Assembly: GCF_024721155.1 (NCBI RefSeq)
Contig: NZ_JAHVAP010000008.1
Coordinates: forward strand, 62,001 to 126,000
Length of the DNA: 64,000 nucleotides
From: Mucilaginibacter phenanthrenivorans
Lineage (GTDB): Bacteria > Bacteroidota > Bacteroidia > Sphingobacteriales > Sphingobacteriaceae
Direction of reading: 5' to 3'
In this document: positions 34,443-42,567 of the stretch, in pieces
Numbering within the stretch: position 1 is the stretch's first letter
Layout of the letters: each line of letters opens with the position of its first letter
Position numbers and translations under genes: made by a program
Notes under the pieces: model-generated
Databases searched by the model: none
The model's input: only the letters and a program-made list of their open reading frames with translations
Told to the model about the DNA's origin: nothing

Positions 34443-34596
34443 CTGGTGATCATTAACATTGGTACACCAGGCAAAGGGTAAACTTATAACAGGATTAATT
34501 ATCAAAGTGTAAACTTGCATTTTTTAGGAACGCTGATAATCAGCGTGTTTCACAGTGTTCCGGGTGTTCCATGTGTAAAAATGGAACGCCTTGGAA

Positions 34597-34629
34597 CAAA
34601 AAATCCTGCAAACATTGCTGCCTGCAGGG
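34597..34629 (-). terminator. Terminator in the distal repeat copy
   Basis: TCCTGCA pairs with TGCAGGG (one G-T pair), followed by a T run on minus strand; a copy of the terminator at 34776. Confidence 0.65.
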
Positions 34630-34775
34630 TAATGATTTTTTTTGGACGATATAAAATGTAAAGTTATGACAGGATTAATCATCAAAATTGTAAAGCCTTT
34701 TTTTAGGAACGTTGATAATCAACGTGTTTCATAGTGTTCCGGGTGTTCCATGTGGAAAAATGGAACGCCTTGGAA

Positions 34776-34808
34776 CAAAAAACCCTGCAAACATTACTGC
34801 CTGCAGGG
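34776..34808 (-). terminator. Terminator of the surface lipoprotein-like gene
   Basis: CCCTGCA (34783-34789) pairs with TGCAGGG (34802-34808), followed by TTTTTTG on the minus strand, 32 nt after the stop at 34840. Confidence 0.8.
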
Positions 34809-34839
34809 TAAACTATATCACCATAAAAAAGGTCGGGTT

Positions 34840-36627
34840 TTAATGGCAGTGCACGCTGAATGTGGCACTGATAGCAATGGTATTGCTGCCCGCATCATAC
34901 ACCGCGCTCCCGTTTATCCCCGCTACCGACGGGAAGGTGAAGCTTCTCGGCGCCATGGTAAACAACGGCGATTCGAACCATTCAAAGCTGTTGTAGGCGT
35001 ACATATAATATTGGTCGCCGTTGAGCAGCTTGATGCTGTAATGCCCGTTGCTACCTGTTATCCCGGTGCCGAATGCATACCTGATCACGCCGTTAAACAC
35101 GTAAGCATAGGTCCATGGGTTTTGCAGGATCTTGGCAGCCCCGGCATCGTACAGGAAGAACCATCCCGATGGCAGTAAATTGATGTTTTTGTTTGAGCAA
35201 TGCCCCTTAATGTCTAGCGTCACGTTAATAAACGACGGAGCCGCAGGCGCACCAAAGTTAAGGTCGATAGAACCCTGGCTGCAGGGGTTAAACAAGCCGG
35301 TTTCTGCTAATATTGGCAGACGTGGATTCAGGTACAGGTTAAAGTTACTGATCACCACCTTGCACTGTGCAATGTCTGGTACAAACGGGAACACAACTAC
35401 ATCGCCGTCGTGCACAAACTCGCCGTGGGCGCCGGCAAGATATTGGTTGCCCGGGGTTACTATGGTTACGTCGAACACGCCGCTGTTGCCTGCTCCGCAA
35501 TGGATGCGCACAGTTAGCGGATGGAAGCAGGTGCCATACGGATGCCCGGCCACGGCCCAGCTCCAGTCGAGGTTAAAGCAGCACAGGTGGCTGGTTTCAA
35601 AGTTAGCTACCAGGTTGCCGCCGCTGTCTTTGGTTATGGTTACATCACCTTCGCTTTTCCACTGCCCGGTTTCTTCGGTAAGGCTCCAGAGCGGCACGGT
35701 ATCGCCGGCTTTAATATCGGCGCCGGTAACAAAGTTGGTGGTGTTGGGGTCAAGCTTCATGCTCACCTGCAGCGGCCTTGAAAAATGCCTCACCTGGGTA
35801 TTACCTGCAGTCATTTTGATAGACAGCAACCCCGCCGAAACAAAGTTGATGCCATTACCGCCATTAACCTGGTTGCCCGAAGCGTCAATTACATTTGTGG
35901 GACTAAATCCGCCGGGAAACGCGCCGAATGAGGTTGTTGAGGTTGCGCTATAATCAACAATGTTTGATTTTAACTGGTTCGAGCTGATAGGCTGGCCGCT
36001 TTCGTCCAGCATTTGTGTGCCGGGCTGAATTTTTATTTGTGCCGATTCTACCATGCCTGCACCGGGAGCTAAATTAAGGGTGGTTCCGTCTGATACACCA
36101 TCGGTTAATGCAGACTGTGTAACCAGTACAGAAGTACCCTTTGGCGGATTTGCATATTCAATGGCGCTTACATCCACTATGGTCATGGTATCCTTGGTTA
36201 TGGTAATGGTTTGTGTAAGTGGTGCAAAGCCCGGAATTTGTGCCGATACATTAAAGGTAACCGGTGCGCCTGCCGATGGCGCAGCATTAGTGGTTAACGA
36301 TAGCGGTAAAAAGCCATGCGAGGTTTTGAAGCCCGAAGTTGCGCCGCCGTCCATTTGAACCTTATCGGCGTCCTTGCCGCTGATGGTAACGTCAAAATCG
36401 CCCGGCTGAACTGTTGAGCTGCTGTTGGCATTGGCGAAGTGCACCAATACTGGTGCCTTGGCCAGTGTACTTTCGTTAACTACCAGGCTGATATGGTCGT
36501 TAGGCTTTTTACAACTGTTTATGGCAAACAAAAGCAGGGCTAATATAATGCCTATAAAAATTACTGTGAGGAAGCTCAATTCCGCGTTGGTTTTATTGAG
36601 CTGACTTTTTCTGGTTGTGTTTTTCAT
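34840..36627 (-). CDS. Hypothetical exported protein, possible lipoprotein
   Basis: 595 residues. After a charged start, a hydrophobic stretch (FLTVIFIGIILALLLFAINSC) ends in INSC-KK, an acceptable lipobox with Cys39, so the protein may be anchored to a membrane. The rest is beta-rich and Ser/Thr/Gly-rich with no domain I can name; one early segment (FDVTISGKDADKVQMDG) resembles Ig-like or adhesin modules. It follows the outer-membrane protein gene by 8 bp, so they form an operon. Surface role is inferred. Confidence 0.65.
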   Translation of the reverse strand: MKNTTRKSQLNKTNAELSFLTVIFIGIILALLLFAINSCKKPNDHISLVVNESTLAKAPVLVHFANANSSSTVQPGDFDVTISGKDADKVQMDGGATSGFKTSHGFLPLSLTTNAAPSAGAPVTFNVSAQIPGFAPLTQTITITKDTMTIVDVSAIEYANPPKGTSVLVTQSALTDGVSDGTTLNLAPGAGMVESAQIKIQPGTQMLDESGQPISSNQLKSNIVDYSATSTTSFGAFPGGFSPTNVIDASGNQVNGGNGINFVSAGLLSIKMTAGNTQVRHFSRPLQVSMKLDPNTTNFVTGADIKAGDTVPLWSLTEETGQWKSEGDVTITKDSGGNLVANFETSHLCCFNLDWSWAVAGHPYGTCFHPLTVRIHCGAGNSGVFDVTIVTPGNQYLAGAHGEFVHDGDVVVFPFVPDIAQCKVVISNFNLYLNPRLPILAETGLFNPCSQGSIDLNFGAPAAPSFINVTLDIKGHCSNKNINLLPSGWFFLYDAGAAKILQNPWTYAYVFNGVIRYAFGTGITGSNGHYSIKLLNGDQYYMYAYNSFEWFESPLFTMAPRSFTFPSVAGINGSAVYDAGSNTIAISATFSVHCH

Positions 36628-36635
36628 TGTCGTAA

Positions 36636-37382
36636 TTATTTAATCCTGAAGTTAAAATTGAGTTGAACTACGGGTAACCAACGGTAACCCTGCATGTTTT
36701 GGTTAAATTGTGCTGCTTGTGAATTGTTGTCTGATAGTAATTTGGTGCCGGTAAACGAAGTGCCCGGGCTGGCCAGGTAATAGGTGCCTATATCAATGTT
36801 CATATTAAAAAGGCGGTTCGGAAAGCTCTTGAATAAGGCGACGCCTAAATAAGGTGCCACGCCCTTCCAATCAACAGACGCACTTAACGAACCAATTTGG
36901 TCCTTATTAAGGGTTTGGCTGCCAAACTGGTAGCTGCCCGACGGGGTTATAATTACGTTTGCATTCCCCTTTACCAGGTATGCTGCGCCGCCAACCAACC
37001 GGTAGCTTTTGTTGTTAAATGGGGCGTAGTCTGCCAACAGGTGCAGGTTTGAAAACTTTGCGGAAAGCTGGTCCTCAACCGGGAATGCTGAAAATCCGAA
37101 CATGTTATTTGCCGTTACCGGGATAATACCGAAACCAAACCTGCCCGATAATTTTGGTGTGATGCCGTATTTAACATCGGCGCCAATGCCCTGGCTGCCA
37201 AGAAGGATCTGCACCGATATGGGCGAAACAAATTGCGCCATCGGTTTTTGTTGTGATTCTTCCGGGCTCACCTGTTTATTTTTAGGCTTCGCTACGCCGG
37301 CAAAATTTGACGCCGCGTTCTGCTGTGCGTAAACTGTTAGGCAAAGCAGCATTATGATTGTTGAAGTAAAAATATTTTTCAT
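36636..37382 (-). CDS. Outer-membrane beta-barrel-like protein
   Basis: 248 residues from the ATG at 37382 (MKNIFTSTIIMLLCLTVYAQ signal peptide). The frame extends to 37544, but those 54 residues are hydrophilic and precede the signal peptide, so the later start is chosen. Body has alternating strands (VSPISVQILLGSQGIGADVKYG, GRFGFGIIPV, PYLGVALFKSFP) and ends LNFNFRIK, like a small outer-membrane barrel. Probably co-transcribed with the lipoprotein-like gene. It diverges from the response-regulator gene. Confidence 0.7.
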   Translation of the reverse strand: MKNIFTSTIIMLLCLTVYAQQNAASNFAGVAKPKNKQVSPEESQQKPMAQFVSPISVQILLGSQGIGADVKYGITPKLSGRFGFGIIPVTANNMFGFSAFPVEDQLSAKFSNLHLLADYAPFNNKSYRLVGGAAYLVKGNANVIITPSGSYQFGSQTLNKDQIGSLSASVDWKGVAPYLGVALFKSFPNRLFNMNIDIGTYYLASPGTSFTGTKLLSDNNSQAAQFNQNMQGYRWLPVVQLNFNFRIK

Positions 37383-37606
37383 TGTGTTGGATCTTGATTT
37401 AAGCTTTAAAAAGTGCGACTTATCGTGTGGTGTCAATCCACTCGTCTGTCGGCTTACACAGGGGTTAAATAATTGCGATTTTTCATTGTGGTTTTTGTTT
37501 AGTTTTAACATCACAATTTTAGGCTGATGCGCCAGGGCACACAATACAAAGCAGTTGGTATTTTTTGGGGAGACAGCCGGACCTACTTTTACTATTAAAT
37601 ATTACA

Positions 37607-38248
37607 ATGGAAATGACAGGAGAAAAACTATCGGTTATCATAGCGGACGATCACACCTTATTTATAAACGGCCTGCGCATGTTGCTGCAAAATGAGCCGG
37701 ATATCGAGATCATGAATATTGCCGCCAACGGTAAGGAATTGCTGGGTTTACTGCACACCCATTCGCCCGATTTGATCCTGCTTGATATCAATATGCCGGT
37801 TATAAATGGATTCGATGCCCTAAAAAAAATAAAGTCCTTTTATCCGAAGATCAAGGTGATCATGCTCTCCACCTATAACGAGGAACATTTAATTGAAAAA
37901 GCAAAGGCAGGTGGTGCGGATGGCTATCTTTTTAAAAACGTAGAAAAGGATGAACTGCTGCAGGCCATGCATTCGGTAGGGCAGGGGCAATTATGTTTTC
38001 CACACAAAACGCCGGTAAACAATTCTGTTTTTGATGACTCGGATTCATTTTTAAAACAGTTTCAGTTAACCAAACGCGAGTTGGAGCTGTTGCAGTTCAT
38101 CAAACAAAACTACACCAACCAGCAAATGGCCGATCACCTGCATTTAAGCATCTACACGGTTGAGACTCATCGCAAAAACATCATGCAAAAACTCAACCTT
38201 AAAAACCCTGTCGAGCTCACCAAATTCATTATTCAATATGATCTGTAA
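37607..38248 (+). CDS. NarL/LuxR-family response regulator
   Basis: 213 residues from ATG 37607. Receiver domain with acidic pocket IIADDH, phospho-acceptor Asp60 (LILLDINMPV) and Lys near VFLFKNVEK; LuxR-type helix-turn-helix at the end (NYTNQQMADHLHLSIYTVETHR). The convergent kinase gene overlaps its 3' end by 20 bp, and the kinase type (HisKA_3) is the usual NarL partner. The longer frame from 37565 starts with TTG and adds no domain. Divergent from the surface-protein operon, which could be its target. Confidence 0.92.
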   Translation: MEMTGEKLSVIIADDHTLFINGLRMLLQNEPDIEIMNIAANGKELLGLLHTHSPDLILLDINMPVINGFDALKKIKSFYPKIKVIMLSTYNEEHLIEKAKAGGADGYLFKNVEKDELLQAMHSVGQGQLCFPHKTPVNNSVFDDSDSFLKQFQLTKRELELLQFIKQNYTNQQMADHLHLSIYTVETHRKNIMQKLNLKNPVELTKFIIQYDL

Positions 38249-39659
38249 GCTTTGCTTTAAAGGGAATATAGGCTGATACAAGGGTTCCTTTACCTATATG
38301 AGCGTCCAGCTCTATCTTGCCTTTTAAAAAGCTGATGCGGTTCTGCATATTGGTGAGCCCCATGCCGGTGTAGTGCGCAGGGTCGGTAGCATCGAAGCCT
38401 TTGCCGTTATCTTCAATAGAGAGGCTAATACCCTGTTCATCCCGCAACAGCGAAATATCCAGGCGGCTGGCTTCGGCATGTTTCATCACATTATTTACAC
38501 ATTCCTGCAGAATGCGGTACAGAATGGTTTCTATGGTATCGTTATAAGGCTCATCAAAGCCCCTTGAGAAGAAATTAATAGCGATGGTGTTATTCGCTAT
38601 GTTTTCAATAAATTGTTTGATTACAACGGCTAATCCGGTCTCATGCAGCGCCCATGGCATCATGTTATGTGAGATGGTCCGCACCTCCTTAAATCCGTCA
38701 TCCACCAAACCAACGGCCTTGTCAAATCTTTTCTTTTGCTCATCGGTTGCAAATGGTAATTCGCCGCCAATAACGGTAAGGTTAATTTTGGCCGCCATCA
38801 TGGTTTGGCTCACGCTGTCGTGCAGGTCCTGGGCAATTCGTTTGCGTTCTTTTTCTTCTGTTTGGATGATAGCCTGCATGGCAATATTGCTTTGCTTCAG
38901 CTTTGTTTGTTTGTAATAGATATAACCCAACAACAACAGCAACACCAGGAAAATAGAGATCCCCGCCATCCAGTAATTACGCCTAGAGATCTCGAATTGC
39001 TGTTGCAGGATGCGGTCTTCTCTTTGTGTTATCTCGTATTTAGTTTGAAGTTCATCAATGCTTTTTGCGTCTTTGATATTTAGTGTCAGACGCTTTTTAA
39101 AATAAGCGAGGGACTGCTTGTAGTCACCCATTCGCTCGTACAGGTCGGCCAGTTCGGTTAATGCACCTTTTTGCAGGTCGGCATAATTTATTTGCGTGGC
39201 ATATTGCAGGCTGTTTTGCAGGGCGTCAAGCGATTTGGGATACTGTTTTTTATCCTTGTACAACATCCCCAGGTTAAAGTAATTGATGGTGAGCGCCAGT
39301 GTGTCATTAAGAGATTTTTTGTTGTCGATGGTCTTTAAAATATCCTGTTCAGTTTGGCTCTTTTCCTTCATGCTGCCCAAAACGTCGCCAATAAAATCAC
39401 GGCTGTAGGATTCAGGCGAGTTTTGTTTTGTTTTTTGAACGATGTCCAATGAATCCTTGATATCAGCCGATTGCCTGAAGTAATCCAGGGCCTCCCGGTA
39501 ACTATGCTTATGCTCATATAACCTGCCAAGTTCGGTAGCCGCCTTCAGTCGCTCTGTTGCAGGATAATTCCCGGATGCGATTTTTTTTAAACTATCAATG
39601 TTCTGACCGCAACACGGAATTATTATCACCAAAAGGAGAAAGGAAAAAAGGTATTTCAT
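38229..39659 (-). CDS. TPR sensor histidine kinase (NarL-type partner)
   Basis: 476 residues: signal peptide, TPRs over ~40-220 (AALDYFRQSADI, YFNLGMLYKDKKQYPKSLDAL, LADLYERMGDYKQSLAYFKK), membrane segment (MAGISIFLVLLLLLGYIYYK), HisKA_3 with IAQDLHDSVSQTM, and HATPase (QECVNNVMKHAEAS, IEDNGKGFD). The domain order is common in Bacteroidetes. It signals to the adjacent response regulator by phosphotransfer. The two genes overlap tail to tail, so antisense transcripts could modulate them. Confidence 0.92.
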   Translation of the reverse strand: MKYLFSFLLLVIIIPCCGQNIDSLKKIASGNYPATERLKAATELGRLYEHKHSYREALDYFRQSADIKDSLDIVQKTKQNSPESYSRDFIGDVLGSMKEKSQTEQDILKTIDNKKSLNDTLALTINYFNLGMLYKDKKQYPKSLDALQNSLQYATQINYADLQKGALTELADLYERMGDYKQSLAYFKKRLTLNIKDAKSIDELQTKYEITQREDRILQQQFEISRRNYWMAGISIFLVLLLLLGYIYYKQTKLKQSNIAMQAIIQTEEKERKRIAQDLHDSVSQTMMAAKINLTVIGGELPFATDEQKKRFDKAVGLVDDGFKEVRTISHNMMPWALHETGLAVVIKQFIENIANNTIAINFFSRGFDEPYNDTIETILYRILQECVNNVMKHAEASRLDISLLRDEQGISLSIEDNGKGFDATDPAHYTGMGLTNMQNRISFLKGKIELDAHIGKGTLVSAYIPFKAKLTDHIE

Positions 39660-39740
39660 AATCCTGTATAAGTGGCCGGTTAAATATAGCGATTATATGA
39701 AATGATCGGAAACAGTGGCACTACCGTGTTTATCAAACAA

Positions 39741-39772
39741 AAAAAGACCTGCCTTTCACAAAGCAGGTCTTT
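39741..39772 (-). terminator. Terminator of the M1 peptidase gene
   Basis: AAAGACCTGC (39743-39752) pairs with GCAGGTCTTT (39763-39772), loop 10 nt, followed on the minus strand by TTTTTTTG, 35 nt past the stop. Confidence 0.9.
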
Positions 39773-39807
39773 CTTAAAATCCTAAAATTCAATTAAATCC
39801 GAAATCA

Positions 39808-41772
39808 TTATTTCCCCCAAACATTATTCTTCCTGTCAACATCAGGAAGCTGCCTGTCCGGATCAAGCTCCATCGATTGAATTTCGGAAGTTGACGGGTA
39901 GATGAATGTCCAAACGCTATCACGTTGCCAGATGTTTACCGGCAGGTGGATGGTTTCGGTTTTGCCGTTTACCTGGGTGATCTTCAAATCAACAGGCATA
40001 GCCATTTTCTCTTTGTTAACTAAAGTGATCATTGCGCCATTGGCTGCATTATCCTTTACGTATTTAACCGATTCAACAGCTTGATCAAGCTTGTAAGTGG
40101 TAAAGAACCATGGTTTAAAGAACCAGTTCAGGTCCTCGCCTGCAGCGTCATTCATGGCGCGGAAAAAGTCGTACGGCAGCGGGTGTTTAAATGCCCAATG
40201 CTTAATGTACTCATGAAATGCATAATCAAAACGATCAGGACCTAAAACCACGTTGCGCAGCATATCCAGGCCCAAAGCGGTTTTGTTGTAATATTGGCCG
40301 TAATCATTCTGTGCCTCGCTTGGGGTCATTAATGGGTCCTTAGCTTTTCTCATAAAGGCAGCGATGCCATTAGCTGGCCTGGCCTTGCTGTTGAAATACT
40401 CGCCATTATTAAATTTCTCTGTGGAATATTCGTTGATGAAAGTATTGAAGCCCTCGTCCATCCACATATATTTACGCTCGTTTGAGCCTACGATCATCGG
40501 GAACCAGTTATGGCCGATTTCGTGGGTAATATCGCCAAACAAACCGCCTTTTTTAAGATTGCTTAAGCAGAAGATAGTACCCGGGTATTCCATACCCAGG
40601 GCAACACCCGATACGTTTACAGCTGAGTTCCATGGATATTCAAAATATTTACCGGAATAGATCTCGATACTGTTTTTTAAATATTCTGTCGAACGGCCCC
40701 AGGAATCAACGCCCGAGCTTTCAGCAGGGTAAGCGCTCATGGCAATACATTTACGGCCCGACGGTAAATTTACCTTTGCGCCATCCCATATAAACGCGTT
40801 TGAAGCGCCCCATGCAATATCGCGGGTGTTTTGCATTTTGTAGTGCCAGGTTAAAGTGCCCTTGAACGGATGCGTTGCAGCCTGGTCAACTTCCTCAGGT
40901 GTGATCAGCATTACAGTCTTATCGCTCTTGCGCATTTCTTCCATGCGGTTCTGCTGTGTTTTGGTTAACACTTCTGATGCATTTTGCAGATCACCTGATC
41001 CAACTACTGTCATGCTTGCAGGTGCGGTTATGTAATAATCATAATCGCCGTATTCGCAATAAAATTCGCCAAGGCCCATGTAAGGCAGGGTGTTCCAACC
41101 CTCTACGTCGTCATAAACGCACATGCGAGGGTACCATTCGGCAATTTCATAAACGTAGCCTTGTTTAAACTTCTTGCGGCCCATCCGGTCGGCGCCATAA
41201 AAAGGAATTGAAAAGCTGTAGTTGATCTTGACCTGGATCTTTTCGCCTTTAGCACCCATTGGTGTATTCAACCTGATCTGCATGCGGGCGTCAGAGATCA
41301 CCGGGTCGGTTTTATAAGTATTGCCCTTGTAAGTTACCTGTACCGATTCGATATGGTAACCACCGCGACTAAAGCCTTTTACGTCGAAACGGTCGCCGCC
41401 AATCGGGGTAGTTGCTGCACCGCGGGAATCGGGTTTAAATAAATTTTGATCCAGTTGCAGCCAAAGGTGATCCAACTGATCCGGGCTGTTGTTGGTGTAA
41501 GATATAGTTACCTCGCCTGTAATTGAAGTATCCTGTGCGGTTTCGTTTAATGATGCTTTGATCAGGTAATCCGCACGGTTTTGCCAGTAATGTTCGCCGG
41601 GCTGTCCGCTTGCCGACCGGGTGCCGTCGCCGGTTACTGGCCATGGCGTAGGGGCAAAGATCTCGTTATGGTCGTATTTTACAGAATCGGATTTGGTTTG
41701 TGCCGATACCGCTGTGCTTAACAGGAGTAACCCAAAAGCACCTAATAAATAGTTTAGTTTTGAATGCTGCAT
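39808..41772 (-). CDS. Secreted M1-family metallopeptidase
   Basis: 654 residues. Signal peptide (AFGLLLLSTAVSAQ). Zinc site HEIGHNWFP (His417, Glu418, His421) with the second Glu in MDEGFNTFINE, 18 residues later: the gluzincin M1 pattern. A GMEY-type substrate motif (ALGMEYPG) precedes it. A cleaved, exported aminopeptidase-like enzyme that trims peptides outside the cytoplasm. Single gene with its own terminator. Confidence 0.93.
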   Translation of the reverse strand: MQHSKLNYLLGAFGLLLLSTAVSAQTKSDSVKYDHNEIFAPTPWPVTGDGTRSASGQPGEHYWQNRADYLIKASLNETAQDTSITGEVTISYTNNSPDQLDHLWLQLDQNLFKPDSRGAATTPIGGDRFDVKGFSRGGYHIESVQVTYKGNTYKTDPVISDARMQIRLNTPMGAKGEKIQVKINYSFSIPFYGADRMGRKKFKQGYVYEIAEWYPRMCVYDDVEGWNTLPYMGLGEFYCEYGDYDYYITAPASMTVVGSGDLQNASEVLTKTQQNRMEEMRKSDKTVMLITPEEVDQAATHPFKGTLTWHYKMQNTRDIAWGASNAFIWDGAKVNLPSGRKCIAMSAYPAESSGVDSWGRSTEYLKNSIEIYSGKYFEYPWNSAVNVSGVALGMEYPGTIFCLSNLKKGGLFGDITHEIGHNWFPMIVGSNERKYMWMDEGFNTFINEYSTEKFNNGEYFNSKARPANGIAAFMRKAKDPLMTPSEAQNDYGQYYNKTALGLDMLRNVVLGPDRFDYAFHEYIKHWAFKHPLPYDFFRAMNDAAGEDLNWFFKPWFFTTYKLDQAVESVKYVKDNAANGAMITLVNKEKMAMPVDLKITQVNGKTETIHLPVNIWQRDSVWTFIYPSTSEIQSMELDPDRQLPDVDRKNNVWGK

Positions 41773-41964
41773 TTTAATTATAATAATTTGAGGGCCAAAT
41801 TAACCAAATAAATTATGAATGTGATAATTTGTATTGGGGATGATACATTTGGAGTTATTAGTTGACTAGGTTGATTAGGTGAGTGGTTGATTTGGTTTGC
41901 AAATAGCATCTAACTACCCACAACAGTACGCGTTATATTGTTATAATTCTTAATTGGAAATTCA

Positions 41965-41972
41965 TATTTTTG
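41965..41972 (+). promoter_or_regulatory. -7 box of the toxin-antitoxin operon
   Basis: TATTTTTG fits TAnnTTTG and lies 5 nt before the ATG at 41978, so the transcript would be leaderless or start within the first codons. Confidence 0.45.
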
Positions 41973-41977
41973 TTATT

Positions 41978-42181
41978 ATGGAAACTTTAATAATGCACCC
42001 TACCAATAAAGAGCAGGCAGCTGCGCTAAAAGCGATTGCTAAGGCACTGAAAGTCGCTTTTGAATCGGATAAGGGTTCTGCATATAATCCTGCGTTTGTC
42101 GCAAAAATATTGGCCGGAGAAAAGGCAAAAAATGACGGCGAAAAAGGCCTTAAGGTTGATGTGGAAAACCTATGGAAATAG
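41978..42181 (+). CDS. Antitoxin of YoeB-type pair
   Basis: 67 residues from ATG 41978; the longer frame from 41954 overlaps the promoter box and is rejected. The sequence (METLIMHPTNKEQAAALKAIAKALKVAFES, then FVAKILAGEK) fits small type II antitoxins of Bacteroidetes related to DUF2683, where the C terminus wraps the toxin. The toxin gene overlaps by 10 bp. It should bind the toxin and repress the operon. Confidence 0.8.
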   Translation: METLIMHPTNKEQAAALKAIAKALKVAFESDKGSAYNPAFVAKILAGEKAKNDGEKGLKVDVENLWK

Positions 42182-42429
42182 AGCTTTACAAAGATGCCAA
42201 GGACGACTTAGAATACTGGAAAAGATCGGGCAATAAAGCTATTCAAAAGAAAATACAACAATTGTTCGCAGATATGAAAGAGCATCCTTTTGACGGCATA
42301 GGAAAACCTGAAGCTTTGAAATATGAACTGGCAGGAAAATGGTCAAGACGTATTAACGGCGAGCACCGAATTGTTTATACCGTTACGGCTGATGTTATAA
42401 ATGTTTATTCATTGAAGGGGCATTATTAA
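42172..42429 (+). CDS. YoeB/Txe-family mRNA interferase toxin
   Basis: 85 residues, RelE/ParE fold, YoeB branch: DLEYWKRSGNKAIQKKIQQL, GIGKPEALKYELAGKWSRRI, EHRIVYTV, INVYSLKGHY. The conserved Glu, Arg, His and terminal Tyr of YoeB active sites are in place. It cleaves mRNA on the ribosome. Overlaps the antitoxin by 10 bp, so they are coupled. Confidence 0.92.
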   Translation: MEIELYKDAKDDLEYWKRSGNKAIQKKIQQLFADMKEHPFDGIGKPEALKYELAGKWSRRINGEHRIVYTVTADVINVYSLKGHY

Positions 42430-42567
42430 ACAGACTTCTTTAATTTCCTACAACCTAACACCGCTTCTAATCTACCAATCTTCCCTTTTTGTAAAACTTT
42501 TATCAAATCCAATTGATATTAAATGATTGTGTTTAATATTCGCATTTTTGTCGGCTAATAATCAGCT

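Larger units (their letters stand above)
34481..34811. repeat. Tandem ~150-bp intergenic unit, two copies
   Basis: Copies at 34481-34632 and 34661-34811 (period ~180). Each has a 15-bp palindrome (CGCTGATAATCAGCG or CGTTGATAATCAACG), a TTCC-rich block (GTGTTCCGGGTGTTCC, GGAACGCCTTGGAAC) and a terminator stem. The palindromes differ by a paired C-to-T and G-to-A change that keeps symmetry. Confidence 0.85.
33931..34839. other. Long intergenic region with terminators and duplicated unit
   Basis: About 900 bp without a gene on either strand. It holds the probable promoter of the tail-fibre gene (AT-rich 33931-34260), word array W6, a terminator at 34413-34442 and a duplicated ~150-bp unit. Confidence 0.7.

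Noticed and set aside
37383..37544. 54-residue N-terminal extension of the barrel protein
   Set aside because: A standard signal peptide begins at 37382; the extension is hydrophilic and would hide it.
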